Of a stretch of 64,000 nucleotides of DNA, positions 11,793 to 24,333 are shown piece by piece (position 1 is the stretch's first letter; every line of letters begins with the position of its first letter). The DNA is taken from NCBI RefSeq assembly GCF_000156355.1, contig NZ_GG657897.1, positions 40,659-104,658 on the forward strand. The letters run 5' to 3'. Below the pieces are notes generated by a model. It was given only the letters and a program-made list of their open reading frames with translations. It ran no database searches and was not told where the DNA came from. Made by a program: the position numbers and the translations under genes. The DNA is from Methylophaga thiooxydans DMS010. Lineage in GTDB: Bacteria; Pseudomonadota; Gammaproteobacteria; Nitrosococcales; Methylophagaceae.

Positions 11793-12980
11793 TTAACTTG
11801 AGGCTGCGCGTTGCTCCAAAATCTCAACCGCAGGCAGCTTCTTACCTTCCAAGAATTCTAGGAAAGCACCGCCACCAGTGGAAATATAGGAAACATCGTC
11901 GCAGATTTTGTATTTGGCAACCGCCGCCAGCGTGTCACCACCGCCCGCTATAGAAAAGGCATCGGACTCAGCAATCGCCATGGCAATTTCTTTGGTGCCT
12001 TCACCAAATTGGTTAAATTCAAATACACCGACCGGCCCGTTCCAGACAATGGTGCCTGCATTTTTCAAAATTTCAGCTAACTTTTCAGCAGTTTTTGGAC
12101 CGATATCAAATATCATATCATCGTCCTGCACATCGGCAACGGCTTTTGTTTCCGCCTCAGCATTTTCAGCAAACTGTTTACCGCACACCACATCGGTCGG
12201 AACAGGAATATCACCACCGCGTGATTGCGCATCTGCTTGTAGCTTCTTACAGGTACCAATTAAGTCGGCCTCATACAAGGAGTTACCGACATTACCGCCA
12301 TCAGCAGCAATAAAAGTATTCGCAATGCCGCCACCGACAATCAACTGATCCACTTTCTTCGATAACGTTTCCAGCACGGTCAACTTCGTTGAAACCTTCG
12401 AGCCACCCACAATCGCTACCAAGGGACGGGCCGGGTTATCTAAAGCCTTACCAAGCGCTTCCAGTTCTCCCGCTAATAGTGGACCGGCACACGCTATCGG
12501 AGCATATTTTGCCACCCCATGAGTCGAGGCTTGTGCGCGATGCGCGGTACCGAAAGCGTCCATCACAAACACATCGCACATCTTGGCCATACGTCTCGAC
12601 AAGGCTTCATCATTGGCTTTTTCACCTAGGTTGAAGCGGACGTTTTCACATAGAACAACCTCACCTGGCTCTACCGGAATAAACTCAGGCTCTAACCAAT
12701 TCTGTTCCAGTCTCACTGGCTGATTTAATAAGGCTGACAGAAAGTTGGCTACCGGCGCCATGGAATATTGATGAACATATTCACCTTCTGTTGGTCGACC
12801 AAGGTGCGACATAATCATGACCCTGGCACCGGCATCTAATGCTGCCTGAATCGTCGGTAAAGAAGCATGAATGCGTGTTCCATCGGCCACAACGCCTTTT
12901 TTCAAGGGAACATTAAGGTCTTGTCGAATTAAGACACGTTTACCAGCCAAGTCTAAATCAGCCATCTTGATCACGGACAT
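11793..12980 (-). CDS. pgk: Phosphoglycerate kinase
   Basis: A 395-residue monomeric kinase linking 1,3-bisphosphoglycerate and ADP to 3-phosphoglycerate and ATP. The N-terminal signature [12 protein letters not shown], the substrate helix MSHLGRP, the nucleotide-domain motif GGSKVSTK and the C-terminal STGGGAFLE are intact. It is encoded between gap and pyk on the same strand. Confidence 0.96.
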   Translation of the reverse strand: MSVIKMADLDLAGKRVLIRQDLNVPLKKGVVADGTRIHASLPTIQAALDAGARVMIMSHLGRPTEGEYVHQYSMAPVANFLSALLNQPVRLEQNWLEPEFIPVEPGEVVLCENVRFNLGEKANDEALSRRMAKMCDVFVMDAFGTAHRAQASTHGVAKYAPIACAGPLLAGELEALGKALDNPARPLVAIVGGSKVSTKLTVLETLSKKVDQLIVGGGIANTFIAADGGNVGNSLYEADLIGTCKKLQADAQSRGGDIPVPTDVVCGKQFAENAEAETKAVADVQDDDMIFDIGPKTAEKLAEILKNAGTIVWNGPVGVFEFNQFGEGTKEIAMAIAESDAFSIAGGGDTLAAVAKYKICDDVSYISTGGGAFLEFLEGKKLPAVEILEQRAASS

Positions 12981-13057
12981 GAAAATTTCCTCGTCAACAA
13001 TTTAAATCGGTAAGCAGCTATTCCAGTATAACGCTCACCTGTTTTTTTGGGGGGCAT

Positions 13058-13087
13058 AAAAAAGGCCTCCTGTGACCAGGAAGCCTT
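13058..13087 (-). terminator. Terminator after gap
   Basis: AAGGC(T)TCCTGG and CAGGAGGCCTT pair on the minus strand and are followed by six Ts, about 30 bases after the gap stop. It separates gap from the pgk-pyk-fba genes, so the latter probably depend on read-through or on a promoter at 12981-13057. Confidence 0.85.
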
Positions 13088-13116
13088 AATTTTATTTTGT
13101 CTTTTTTACGTAATGA

Positions 13117-14136
<1,020 letters not shown>

Positions 14137-14200
14137 TTATCTGTCTAAAAACTACAATCTTTCAAGATTACACTTTTTAAACAATAAAATGCCAGATTAA

Positions 14201-14230
14201 AAAAAACCAGTGGGCCGCAAAGCCCACTGG
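14201..14230 (-). terminator. Terminator after tkt
   Basis: On the minus strand CCAGTGGGC and GCCCACTGG pair perfectly around a short loop and are followed by eight Ts. It lies 40 bases beyond the tkt stop and is one of the strongest intrinsic terminators in the window. Confidence 0.9.
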
Positions 14231-14267
14231 TCATTTTATGCTTTAAACGTAACAATAATCGAGGTGA

Positions 14268-16256
14268 TTACAGAACGTCTTTAACAGTTTTAACAACGTT
14301 CTCAACAGTGAAACCGAAGTGTTTGAACAAATCACCGCCCGGCGCAGATTCACCGAAGGTGTTGATACCAACACTACCGCCTTCCAGACCAACATATTTA
14401 GCCCAGAAGTCAGTCACACCAGCTTCTACAGAAACACGTTTAACACCTGGTGTCAGAACGCTATCTTTGTAAGCTTGGTCTTGACGATCAAACACGTTAG
14501 TAGAAGGCATAGAAACGACGCGTGCTTTCACACCGTCTGCTTTCAATGCTTCTTGTGCTTTCACAGCCAGGTCAACTTCTGAACCCGTTGCGATGATGAT
14601 GACATCAGCAGCGCCACCTTCTGCTTCAGACAGAACGTAAGCACCTTTGCGAATCGCATCGAAATCAGCCACATCGTGTTTAATACCTGGGATACCTTGA
14701 CGGCTAAATACCAAGCTTGATGGACCATCCATACGTTCAACAGCCGCTGTCCAAGCTACCGCTACTTCGGTCGCATCAGAAGGACGCCATACATCCATGT
14801 TAGGGATGTAACGCAGACCTGCTGTGTTTTCGATAGGTTGGTGAGTCGGACCATCTTCACCCTGACCGATAGAGTCATGAGTCAAGACTGCGATAGTGCG
14901 TTGTTTCATCAATGCAGCCATACGCAATGCAGACTTCGCATAGTCAGAGAACATGTGGAAAGTACCACCAAATGGCAGCAGACCACCGTGCAGAGCCATA
15001 CCGTTCATGATGGCAAACATACCAAACTCACGCACACCGTATGAGATGTAGTTGCCTGGCTCTTTACCAGACACGTGTTTGAAGCTTGGGCAGCTTGTCA
15101 GGTTAGAACCGGTCAAGTCAGCAGAACCACCCAAGAACTCAGGCAGAACAGGCGCTAGTTCAGTAATAACCATTTGAGATGCTTTACGAGATGCAACGCT
15201 TGGCGCATCTTCGTTGATTTTAGCAATCATTGCATCAGTGGCTTGTTTCCAGTTTGCTGGCAAATCACCCGCCATACGACGTGTAAATTCTGCAGCCAAC
15301 TCTGGGAATTCAGCTTTGTACGCTTCGAATTTTTTGTTCCATTCTGCTTCAGCTGCATCACCGTTAGCTTTTGCATCCCAACCAGCATAAACATCTTCAG
15401 GGATAACAAATGGCTCAGATTCCCAACCTAACTCTTTACGAGTCAGTGCAACTTCTTCTTCACCCAGCGCTGCACCGTGGCAGTCGTGGCTTGCAGATTT
15501 GTTTGGTGAACCAAAACCGATAATGGTTTTACAGCAGATCAGTGAAGGCTTGTCTTTAACAGATTTCGCTTCTTCAATCGCTTTGTTGATAGCATCTGAA
15601 TCATGACCATCGACTGAAACAACGTGCCAGCCATAAGCTTCAAAACGTTTAACAGTATCGTCTGTGTACCAACCATCGATGTGACCGTCGATAGAGATGT
15701 TGTTGTCATCCCAGAATGCGATCAGGTTACCCAGACCCCAAGTACCAGCCAGTGCACATGCTTCATGTGAAACACCTTCCATCAAACAACCATCGCCCAT
15801 GAAGACGTAAGTGTTGTGGTTAACGATGTCATGACCTGGTTTGTTGAACTGATCCGCCATCAGTTTTTCAGCCATAGCAAAACCAACACCGTTGGTGATA
15901 CCTTGACCCAGAGGACCTGTTGTTGTTTCTACACCTGGTGCATAACCGTATTCAGGGTGACCCGCGCACTGAGAGTGCAGTTGACGGAAGGTCTTCAGTG
16001 AATCCATTGGCAAGTCATAACCTGACAAATGCAACAATGAATAAATCAACATAGAACCGTGGCCGTTAGACAGCACAAAACGATCGCGGTCAGCCCAATT
16101 TGGGTTGTTAGGGTTGTGTTTCATATGATCGTTCCACAACACCTCGGCGATATCCGCCATACCCATAGGCGCACCCGGGTGACCAGAATTCGCCTTCTGT
16201 ACTGCATCCATGCTCAGAGCACGGATTGCATTAGCTAAATGTCTACGTGTAGCCAT
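14268..16256 (-). CDS. tkt: Transketolase
   Basis: A 662-residue thiamine-diphosphate enzyme exchanging two-carbon units between sugar phosphates. The thiamine diphosphate motif starts at GDGCLMEG with downstream NNISIDG. Also present are the N-terminal substrate segment [11 protein letters not shown], the pyrimidine-domain [16 protein letters not shown] and the C-terminal domain. In a methylotroph this works in the rearrangement phase that regenerates ribulose 5-phosphate for formaldehyde fixation, as well as in the pentose phosphate pathway. It follows the thioredoxin-like gene by 26 bases. Confidence 0.96.
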   Translation of the reverse strand: MATRRHLANAIRALSMDAVQKANSGHPGAPMGMADIAEVLWNDHMKHNPNNPNWADRDRFVLSNGHGSMLIYSLLHLSGYDLPMDSLKTFRQLHSQCAGHPEYGYAPGVETTTGPLGQGITNGVGFAMAEKLMADQFNKPGHDIVNHNTYVFMGDGCLMEGVSHEACALAGTWGLGNLIAFWDDNNISIDGHIDGWYTDDTVKRFEAYGWHVVSVDGHDSDAINKAIEEAKSVKDKPSLICCKTIIGFGSPNKSASHDCHGAALGEEEVALTRKELGWESEPFVIPEDVYAGWDAKANGDAAEAEWNKKFEAYKAEFPELAAEFTRRMAGDLPANWKQATDAMIAKINEDAPSVASRKASQMVITELAPVLPEFLGGSADLTGSNLTSCPSFKHVSGKEPGNYISYGVREFGMFAIMNGMALHGGLLPFGGTFHMFSDYAKSALRMAALMKQRTIAVLTHDSIGQGEDGPTHQPIENTAGLRYIPNMDVWRPSDATEVAVAWTAAVERMDGPSSLVFSRQGIPGIKHDVADFDAIRKGAYVLSEAEGGAADVIIIATGSEVDLAVKAQEALKADGVKARVVSMPSTNVFDRQDQAYKDSVLTPGVKRVSVEAGVTDFWAKYVGLEGGSVGINTFGESAPGGDLFKHFGFTVENVVKTVKDVL

Positions 16257-16282
16257 TCTCTACATTCTCCTATTAAAAAAAG

Positions 16283-16837
16283 TTAAGCTGCTCGCCACTT
16301 GATCGAGCAACCCATACTAGGGGTTTGATTTTCCGGGCCGTGGCCTGTTTCAGCGACCTGTTTCATTGCTTCAAACAGATCCCGTCTTACATCGGTTGCC
16401 GCTGCTTCTTTTCTGCTGGCATCCAGACGACCGCGGTATTGTAACTGCAGGTCTTTGTTGTACCCGAAAAAATCAGGGGTGCAGACTGCCTCATACTGCT
16501 GGGCGACCTGCTGTGTTTCATCATATAAATAAGGAAATGAAAACCCTTGTTGCTGAGCAACACGCTTCATATTGTCGAAAGAGTCTTCGGGGTAATCATT
16601 CGCATCATTCGCCATAATGGCGACTGAGTTTATACCCATTTTTTTGAGTTCATTGGTATCACGAACCAGCCGATCGATAACTGCTTGGACATAGGGGCAG
16701 TGATTGCAAATAAACATGACCAATAGGCCATTTTCACCGCGGCAATCATCCAATGTCCAAATCTTACCGTCTGTTCCCGGCAGAGAAAAATCAATGGCCG
16801 GTAAGCCAAAGTCACACACTGGTGTCTCTAAAGCCAT
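16283..16837 (-). CDS. Thioredoxin-family (AhpC/TSA-like) protein
   Basis: A 184-residue thioredoxin-fold protein without a signal peptide, so cytosolic. A C-x-x-C pair is present in ICNHCPYV after the first strand, and a cis-Pro loop follows at VCTPDFFGY. This matches a widespread 'thioredoxin family' group of about 185 residues whose partner is unknown. It heads the tkt transcript (26 bases apart), which hints at a redox or peroxide function linked to carbon metabolism, but that is inference. Confidence 0.82.
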   Translation of the reverse strand: MALETPVCDFGLPAIDFSLPGTDGKIWTLDDCRGENGLLVMFICNHCPYVQAVIDRLVRDTNELKKMGINSVAIMANDANDYPEDSFDNMKRVAQQQGFSFPYLYDETQQVAQQYEAVCTPDFFGYNKDLQLQYRGRLDASRKEAAATDVRRDLFEAMKQVAETGHGPENQTPSMGCSIKWRAA

Positions 16838-17243
16838 AAACTCTCACGTCAGTTGCTGTTTCTCGCGGTTTCAGGTGGAAAAATTACCTATGAAACCAAT
16901 TTGGAGTTCTGCATATTACCAGACAATTTGAATAATGCGAAATCAAGCAAGCTGCAATGGTAAAGATAGGTAGGCTTTTGTATCACGGGAAAAAACCGCT
17001 GCTCACAGTAAACTCAGACATCACAGAAATACGCTTCGATACGCAGGCTGGTCTTATAGTCCGAGGCAAGCAAAAAAGTATGCGCTAGCGGATAATATCT
17101 GCCTTAGCAATTGAGGCTCTGGTAGCATGAGTGGCAATGACGTAGTTTGATGCCATCTATTTAACGGAAATCGGCTGCCTAATGGTTTAATCTGGACAAC
17201 GATTTGTCCGCTAATTTCATTCCTGTTCTGATACTGGTTCTTT
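16838..17243. other. Gene-free stretch between thioredoxin-like gene and mrcB
   Basis: A 406-base divergent intergenic region. It must contain the promoters of the thioredoxin-like/tkt transcript and of mrcB, but I find no convincing sigma-70 pair. The only structured element I see is GGACAA-cgat-TTGTCC at 17194-17209, 35 bases before the mrcB start. No tRNA, riboswitch or small ORF with coding character is evident. Confidence 0.5.
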
Positions 17244-19598
17244 ATGGCTCGTAAAAAAACCACCAAACCAACAAAACGCAAAACAGCGCGTCGAACTAAC
17301 AAAAAATCTAATTCCGGCTTTATCAGTAAAGCGACGCTATTCAAACTGCTATTCACATTAGTAGTGCTACTCGGTTTACTAACTCTCTTTTTAGATGTGC
17401 AGATCCGCAGTCAATTTGAAGGTAAACGCTGGGCAGTACCTGCCAAAGTGTTCGCTCGCCCCCTCGAGCTTTATGCCGGTGCGCCACTGTCGATTCAAGA
17501 TTTAAAAATTGAGTTACGCGGCTTAGGTTATCAATTTGTGAGCAAAGCCTCACGGCCCGGACAAGCAGCTTTTTCGGCTTCCCGAGCCATTATTGCTACC
17601 CGTGGTTTTGCCTTTACTGATGGACAAGAACCCGCTCGCAAACTGGTAATAGATTTTAATCATCATGCCGTCACCTCACTGAGTGAAGCTAATGGCAATG
17701 ATTTGGCTCTAGTTCGCCTCGAACCGGTTTTGATCGGTGGTATTTATCCCCTGAATAACGAAGATCGTGATCTGATTCAGTTGGATGATGCACCGCAAAC
17801 ATTAATTGATGCGCTGATCGCTATTGAAGACCGCGATTTCTATCAGCATTACGGTATTTCGCCCAAAGGTATTGCCCGCGCGATGGTGGCTAACATCAAA
17901 GCTGGCGGTTTTGTTCAAGGTGGCAGCACACTGACGCAGCAGCTGATAAAGAACTTTTACCTGACCTCCGATAGGAGCTTGATTCGAAAGTTATTAGAAA
18001 TACCGATGGCGGTTCTGCTGGAGCTTCACTACAGCAAAGATGACATCCTCGAAGCCTATTTGAATGAAGTGTACTTAGGCCAAGATGGGGCACGAGCGAT
18101 TCATGGTTTTGGCTTGGGTGCCAATTACTTCTTTGCCCAACCAATTCATGAGCTCAAACTGCATCAAGTCGCCTTAATGGCTGGCATGGTAAAAGGGCCT
18201 TCTTACTATGATCCTCGTCGTCATCCACAAAGAGCAACAAAACGGCGAAACCTAGTCTTAAAAGTGTTGTTTGAACAGGGTGAAATCACCCAAGAGCAAT
18301 ATCAGCAAGCATCCACAGCCCCCTTAGACGTTGTCGAAAAAGGAACCTTATTAAAAGAAGCCTACCCGGCTTATCTGGATCTGGTTAAACGCCAGTTGCG
18401 TCGACATTACCGTGATGATGATCTTAATTCTGAAGGGCTACGCATCTTTACCAGCTTGGATCCCATTACCCAGAATCAGGCAGAAACAGCGCTCAAATCC
18501 ACCATCGGTAGTTTAGAAAAAACCTACGGAAAACGCGTTGAAAAACTGCAAGGCAGCATGGTTGTAACAGATCCGCAAACAGGTGAAGTCTTAGCGGTTA
18601 TAGGTGATCGAAATACCCGCTATAAGGGCTTCAACCGTGCTTTGGACTCATTGCGCCCGATTGGCTCGTTAGTGAAGCCCGCGGTGTATCTGACGGCATT
18701 AGAAAATGGGTATACCTTAAGCACCCCATTAGATGATTCGCCTTATGTCTTAGATTTACCTAATGGTCAGACATGGAAACCACAAAACTTTGATAAACAA
18801 TCTCATTCAGAGGTAACACTGCTCGAAGCACTGGCCAAGTCATATAATATTTCAACAGCACGATTGGGGATGGAAGTCGGTCTGGATAAGGTTATCGATA
18901 CTCTGGTGAGACTTGGGATAAAACGCCGCTTTGATGCATATCCCTCATTATTATTAGGCGCACAAGGACTGTCACCACTGGAAGTCGCCACTATGTATCA
19001 AACCATCGCTGCCAATGGTTTCCAAATGCCACCAAGATCAATTCGTACTGTCACTGATAGTGAAGGTAATGCCTTATCCAGCTACCCGTTCCAGCTTAAA
19101 CAGACAGTAGAAAGTGATGATATTTTTCTGTTACAAACGGCAATGCAGGATGTCACCCGTCAAGGGACAGCCCGCAGCATATATCAGAGCTTGCCAGCCT
19201 CGATTAAAGTCGCGGGTAAAACGGGTACCTCCGATGAACAGCGTGATAGCTGGTTTGCTGGGTTCAGTGGCAACCGTCTTGCCGTAGTCTGGTTGGGAGA
19301 GGATGACAATTCGCCGTTACCGTTTACTGGCTCAGGTGGTGCACTCAAAGTCTGGAAGCAGTTTATGTCAACCCAGTCTCTTCAATCATTTCACGCCACG
19401 ACACCAGATAATATTGAATGGGTATGGGTCGATGATGATAATGGCAAATTATCTGCCGAGTATTGCGAAAATGCTCGTCAATTGCCATTCGTGAAGGGTA
19501 GCGAACCTGAACTTACAGCTGATTGTTTTGCCAAACCCGGAGAAGACAAAGATCCTATCTCTCGTTCAATCGATTGGATCAAAGACTGGTTCGAATAA
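17244..19598 (+). CDS. mrcB: Penicillin-binding protein 1B
   Basis: A 784-residue bifunctional class A PBP that polymerises and cross-links peptidoglycan. A Lys/Arg-rich cytoplasmic tail precedes a membrane anchor at about residues 31-50. A UB2H-like segment follows, then the GT51 glycosyltransferase with catalytic IEDRDFY (Glu195) and GGSTLTQQL. The transpeptidase has the acylation motif SLVK (Ser475, Lys478), SYN, and KTGTS at 659-663. The UB2H position is where lipoprotein activators dock. The next gene, ten bases downstream, is a TPR lipoprotein that may be that activator. Confidence 0.94.
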   Translation: MARKKTTKPTKRKTARRTNKKSNSGFISKATLFKLLFTLVVLLGLLTLFLDVQIRSQFEGKRWAVPAKVFARPLELYAGAPLSIQDLKIELRGLGYQFVSKASRPGQAAFSASRAIIATRGFAFTDGQEPARKLVIDFNHHAVTSLSEANGNDLALVRLEPVLIGGIYPLNNEDRDLIQLDDAPQTLIDALIAIEDRDFYQHYGISPKGIARAMVANIKAGGFVQGGSTLTQQLIKNFYLTSDRSLIRKLLEIPMAVLLELHYSKDDILEAYLNEVYLGQDGARAIHGFGLGANYFFAQPIHELKLHQVALMAGMVKGPSYYDPRRHPQRATKRRNLVLKVLFEQGEITQEQYQQASTAPLDVVEKGTLLKEAYPAYLDLVKRQLRRHYRDDDLNSEGLRIFTSLDPITQNQAETALKSTIGSLEKTYGKRVEKLQGSMVVTDPQTGEVLAVIGDRNTRYKGFNRALDSLRPIGSLVKPAVYLTALENGYTLSTPLDDSPYVLDLPNGQTWKPQNFDKQSHSEVTLLEALAKSYNISTARLGMEVGLDKVIDTLVRLGIKRRFDAYPSLLLGAQGLSPLEVATMYQTIAANGFQMPPRSIRTVTDSEGNALSSYPFQLKQTVESDDIFLLQTAMQDVTRQGTARSIYQSLPASIKVAGKTGTSDEQRDSWFAGFSGNRLAVVWLGEDDNSPLPFTGSGGALKVWKQFMSTQSLQSFHATTPDNIEWVWVDDDNGKLSAEYCENARQLPFVKGSEPELTADCFAKPGEDKDPISRSIDWIKDWFE

Positions 19599-19607
19599 GG
19601 AACGTAT

Positions 19608-20180
19608 ATGACACATAATATCTCGCGCTTTTTTATCATTACTGCCCTGATGGCGCTGATGTCTGCCTGTAGCGTGGCCCCTAAATACGAACCCAGCCAG
19701 CCACCGGTAGATGATCGCACCACTGATGCTGAGCCCATCCCTGCTGAGCCGAGTCAAGATAAAAGCTATGAGACTTATGACGAACCGGCGCAGACATCGC
19801 CTATGCCCAGCCCTGAAACTCAGGCAATACCAACACCTGAACCACAGCCTCAGGTTCAACAAAACTCCGCCGTGATTGCTTTGTTAGACAACGCTGATCA
19901 ATCACGCGCTGCGGGTGATTTTCGTTCTGCGCAGAATAGTTTACAGCGGGCTCAGCGTATTGCCCCACGCGATCCAGAAGTCTATTTTTCTCTGTCACAA
20001 ACACATCTGGAATTAGAAGACTACGATTTAGCAGAGCAGGTAGCGTTAAAAGGGGTGTCGCTGGTGCAAGGGAATAATAACCAACGCAAAAAATTCTGGA
20101 ATCTGATTGCCAAAATTAGGCTCAGAGCTGGCGATGCAAATGGTGCCCGTCAAGCGGAAGCCAAAGCCAGTAGTTACTAA
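19608..20180 (+). CDS. TPR lipoprotein, candidate PBP1b activator
   Basis: A 190-residue outer-membrane-type lipoprotein with lipobox LMSAC. After it comes a Pro/Gln/Glu-rich linker of about 70 residues, long enough to cross part of the periplasm. A TPR domain follows from about residue 90 (NADQSRAAGDFRSAQNSL, then DPEVYFSLSQTHLELEDY). It starts nine bases after mrcB behind AAGGAACG. Pseudomonas aeruginosa LpoP, the activator of PBP1b, is also a TPR lipoprotein encoded with its PBP1b, so an LpoP-like role is a reasonable inference. The sequence alone does not prove it. Confidence 0.8.
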   Translation: MTHNISRFFIITALMALMSACSVAPKYEPSQPPVDDRTTDAEPIPAEPSQDKSYETYDEPAQTSPMPSPETQAIPTPEPQPQVQQNSAVIALLDNADQSRAAGDFRSAQNSLQRAQRIAPRDPEVYFSLSQTHLELEDYDLAEQVALKGVSLVQGNNNQRKKFWNLIAKIRLRAGDANGARQAEAKASSY

Positions 20181-20210
20181 AAATAGGCCAGCCATAAAGA
20201 CTGGCCTATT
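20178..20210 (-). terminator. Terminator between TPR lipoprotein and dapB
   Basis: AATAGGCCAG and CTGGCCTATT form a perfect 10-bp stem with a nine-base loop between the convergent genes. The T-run (ATTTTTAG) is on the minus strand, after dapB. On the plus strand it has only a short TATT and may work less well. Confidence 0.85.
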
Positions 20211-20228
20211 GTGACACCTGTTGGATTG

Positions 20229-21032
<804 letters not shown>

Positions 21033-21099
21033 TTATCTTCCTCAAATTCATTTCGGTCTTTAGCTGAGCAGTATCGCCAGCCGCCCCGTTGGATGCAAG

Positions 21100-22224
21100 T
21101 TATTCGAAAAAACGTTTCACTGCATCTAACCAAGAAGAGTGTTTCGGGTTATGTTTATCACCGCCCCCTTGCATAGTGTCTTCAAGCTCTTGCAACAATT
21201 CTTTCTGCTTTTTAGAGAGTTTTACCGGTGTTTCAATAATCACACGGCACATCAAGTCACCGATTGCACCACCGCGAACAGACTGGATGCCTTTACCTCG
21301 TAACCTGAACTGTTGACCGGTTTGCGTACCTTCAGGAATTTTTAAGTTAGCCTTGCCTTCCAGCGTCGGTACCTCTACATCCCCACCCAAAGCGGCAGTA
21401 ACAAAGCTCAACGGCACATCACAAAACAGATTAGTGCCATCACGGGTAAATACATCGTGACGTTTGACCGACACTTCCACATAGAGATCACCTGCTGGTG
21501 CACCGTGACTGCCCGCTTCGCCTTCGCCTTGCAGACGAATACGGTCACCGGTATCAACACCCGCCGGGACTTTAACCGACAAGGTTTTATTTTCCTGAAC
21601 GAAACCTTCACCATGACAATCCGTACACGGATCTTTGATCATCTTACCTGTGCCTCCGCAATGCGGACAGGCTTGTTGCATAGTGAAGAAACCTTGCTGA
21701 ATTCTTACCTGTCCATGACCGCCACAAGTGGTACAGGTAACAGGTTCAGTGCCTTTTTTCGCACCGCTACCATCACAGGTTTTACATTCCACATTAACTG
21801 GAATACGAATTTTAGCGGTTGTTCCCGCCACTGCCTCTTCCAGTGATAGATCAAGTCGATACCGTAAATCTGCACCGCGGTAGGCTTGCTGTCTGCCGCC
21901 AGCGCCGCCAGCACCAAAGATGTCGTTGAAAACATCACCAAAGATATCGCTAAAGCCGCCAGCACCGCCGCCCCGGCCAAATCCACCGCCCATCGATTGA
22001 TCGACGCCATCATGACCAAACTGGTCATAGGCAGTCCGTTTCTGACTATCCGATAAGATCTCGTAAGCTTCTTTGGCTTCTTTGAACTTGGACTCCGCTT
22101 CGGCATCATCGGGGTTACGATCTGGATGATACTTCATCGCCATACGACGATAGGCCTTCTTGATTTCGGCCTCTGTTGCCGTTCGCGATATACCTAAAAC
22201 TTCGTAAAAGTCTCTTTTGGCCAT
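21100..22224 (-). CDS. dnaJ: Chaperone DnaJ
   Basis: A 374-residue type I Hsp40. The J domain carries HPD in [12 protein letters not shown], followed by a Gly/Phe-rich linker (about residues 75-115). Four CxxCxGxG zinc repeats come next ([32 protein letters not shown]), then the C-terminal substrate domains. It stimulates DnaK ATPase and delivers clients. It is third in the grpE-dnaK-dnaJ order and is separated from dnaK by 92 bases that contain a stable hairpin. Confidence 0.97.
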   Translation of the reverse strand: MAKRDFYEVLGISRTATEAEIKKAYRRMAMKYHPDRNPDDAEAESKFKEAKEAYEILSDSQKRTAYDQFGHDGVDQSMGGGFGRGGGAGGFSDIFGDVFNDIFGAGGAGGRQQAYRGADLRYRLDLSLEEAVAGTTAKIRIPVNVECKTCDGSGAKKGTEPVTCTTCGGHGQVRIQQGFFTMQQACPHCGGTGKMIKDPCTDCHGEGFVQENKTLSVKVPAGVDTGDRIRLQGEGEAGSHGAPAGDLYVEVSVKRHDVFTRDGTNLFCDVPLSFVTAALGGDVEVPTLEGKANLKIPEGTQTGQQFRLRGKGIQSVRGGAIGDLMCRVIIETPVKLSKKQKELLQELEDTMQGGGDKHNPKHSSWLDAVKRFFE

Positions 22225-22250
22225 TGTTATTGTTTTCCCACCTGCTTAAA

Positions 22251-22287
22251 CAACAAAACAGGCGCCGGTGTTACCTGACGCCTGTTT
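22251..22287 (-). terminator. Hairpin between dnaK and dnaJ
   Basis: AAACAGGCG and CGCCTGTTT form a nine-bp stem with a 14-base loop that can pair further (GGT/ACC). On the minus strand it is followed by TTTTGTTG. It lies about 30 bases before the dnaJ start and probably attenuates, rather than ends, dnaK transcription, lowering DnaJ relative to DnaK. Confidence 0.6.
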
Positions 22288-22316
22288 GTCTGGTTTCTCA
22301 TAATCCGGTTTACGGA

Positions 22317-24236
22317 TTATTTTTTGTTGTCATCATCTACTTCTTCGAACTCAGCATCAACAACGTCATCAGCTTGTGCATTATCTTCTGCTGCTGCTTC
22401 ACCGGCACCGGCTTCTGCATTTTCAGCATAAGCACGTTCTGCCAGTTTCGCTGAGGCTTCACTCAACGCCGCCGTTTTCGCTTCAATATCGTCTTTGTCT
22501 TCACCCTTAATCGCTTCTTGCAGGGCTTCAACAGCTGACTCGATATTGGCTTTTTCGTCCGCTTCGACTTTATCACCCAAATCTTTCAGTGATTTGGTTG
22601 TCGCATGAACTAATGCATCTGCTTGGTTACGCGCAGTCACCAAGTCGTGGAATTTTTTATCTTCCTCAGCATGAGCTTCTGCATCTTGCACCATTTGTTC
22701 AACTTCGTCGTCAGACAAACCGCTTGATGCTTTGATAACAATAGACTGTTCTTTGCCCGTCGCTTTATCTTTCGCTGATACGTGCAAAATACCGTTGGCA
22801 TCAATGTTAAATGTTACTTCGATTTGCGGTGTTCCACGTGGTGCCGGTGGAATATCAGCCAAGTCAAAACGACCTAGTGATTTATTCGCCGATGCCATTT
22901 CACGCTCACCTTGCAGCACATGAATGGTTACAGCAGGCTGATTGTCTTCTGCTGTTGAGAACACTTGATTCGCTTTAGTTGGAATCGTAGTATTTTTCTC
23001 AACCAGTTTGGTCATTACGCCACCCATGGTTTCAATACCCAGGCTCAGTGGCGTCACGTCCAGCAGCAATACATCTTTCACATCACCTGCCAGAACCGCC
23101 GCTTGAATCGCTGCACCCATAGCGACTGCTTCGTCAGGGTTAACGTCTTTGCGTGGCTCTTTGCCAAACATTTCTTTAACCGCTTCCTGAACCTTCGGCA
23201 TACGGGTTTGACCACCAACCAGAATGACATCATCAATTTCTGAGGTGGACAGGCCAGCGTCTTTCAACGCCATCTTGCATGGTTCCATACTGCGTGTGAT
23301 CAGATCTTCTACCAACGACTCAAGCTTGGCACGAGTCAGGCGCATTTCCATGTGTTTCGGACCTGATGCATCAGCTGTGATGTATGGTAGGTTGATATCA
23401 GTTTGCTGGCTTGAAGACAGTTCAATCTTCGCTTTTTCCGCCGCGTCTTTCAGACGTTGCAAAGCTAGTGGATCTTTGGCCAGATCAACACCTTGGTCTT
23501 TTTTGAACTGCGCAACCAAATGGTCAATGATGCGTTGGTCAAAGTCTTCACCACCGAGGAAGGTATCACCATTTGTGGCTAATACTTCAAATTGGTGCTC
23601 GCCTTCAATATCAGCGATTTCGATAACAGACACGTCGAACGTACCACCACCCAGGTCATAAACCACAATGGTAGAATCACCACGTTTTTTGTCCATACCA
23701 TAAGCCAGTGCAGCAGCAGTCGGCTCATTGATAATACGTTTCACTTCAAGACCCGCAATCTTACCGGCATCTTTTGTGGCTTGACGTTGTGAGTCATTAA
23801 AGTAAGCAGGAACGGTGACAACCGCTTCCGTGACTTCTTCGCCGAGGAATTCTTCCGCGGTTTTTTTCATTTTCATCAAAACACGGGCAGAAATTTCAGG
23901 CGGCGCCATTTTCTTATCGTTCGCTGAAACCCAAGCATCGCCATTATCCGCTTCAACGATTTTGTAAGGCACCATGTCGATGTCGCGCTGAACGACATCA
24001 TCTTTGAACTTACGACCGATCAGACGTTTAATCGCAAACAATGTGTTGCTCGGGTTAGTCACGGCTTGGCGTTTTGCAGACTGCCCTACCAATACTTCAT
24101 CGTCTTTAGTGAAAGCAACGATCGACGGGGTTGTGCGATCGCCTTCGCTATTTTCAATAACACGTGCTTTACCGTCTTCAAGCACTGAAACGCAGGAATT
24201 AGTTGTTCCCAAGTCAATACCAATAATTTTACCCAT
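22317..24236 (-). CDS. dnaK: Chaperone DnaK (Hsp70)
   Basis: A 639-residue Hsp70. The nucleotide-binding domain starts with [13 protein letters not shown] and includes the phosphate loop [12 protein letters not shown]. The linker [14 protein letters not shown] leads to the substrate domain, and an acidic lid tail ends in Glu/Asp. An upstream GTG is in frame, but it lies within the ribosome site (GGAG eight bases before the ATG at 24236), so the ATG is the start. It lies between grpE and dnaJ in the heat-shock operon. Confidence 0.97.
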   Translation of the reverse strand: MGKIIGIDLGTTNSCVSVLEDGKARVIENSEGDRTTPSIVAFTKDDEVLVGQSAKRQAVTNPSNTLFAIKRLIGRKFKDDVVQRDIDMVPYKIVEADNGDAWVSANDKKMAPPEISARVLMKMKKTAEEFLGEEVTEAVVTVPAYFNDSQRQATKDAGKIAGLEVKRIINEPTAAALAYGMDKKRGDSTIVVYDLGGGTFDVSVIEIADIEGEHQFEVLATNGDTFLGGEDFDQRIIDHLVAQFKKDQGVDLAKDPLALQRLKDAAEKAKIELSSSQQTDINLPYITADASGPKHMEMRLTRAKLESLVEDLITRSMEPCKMALKDAGLSTSEIDDVILVGGQTRMPKVQEAVKEMFGKEPRKDVNPDEAVAMGAAIQAAVLAGDVKDVLLLDVTPLSLGIETMGGVMTKLVEKNTTIPTKANQVFSTAEDNQPAVTIHVLQGEREMASANKSLGRFDLADIPPAPRGTPQIEVTFNIDANGILHVSAKDKATGKEQSIVIKASSGLSDDEVEQMVQDAEAHAEEDKKFHDLVTARNQADALVHATTKSLKDLGDKVEADEKANIESAVEALQEAIKGEDKDDIEAKTAALSEASAKLAERAYAENAEAGAGEAAAEDNAQADDVVDAEFEEVDDDNKK

Positions 24237-24333
24237 AATTATCACTCCATCATTCTTGTTTCTTGCTGGCTTAACCAGCCTTCGAATACTTATGTGGGGG
24301 ACGAAATCAGAATTTCAAGTCCAGCCCGAGATT

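Noticed and set aside
11908..12348. 146-codon open frame antisense to pgk
   Set aside because: It is a shadow of the conserved pgk gene, with low-complexity Ser/Ala/Pro-rich translation.
16838..17243. Possible small gene or RNA in the gap before mrcB
   Set aside because: Short frames have no ribosome site or coding character, and no stable structured RNA is evident by eye.
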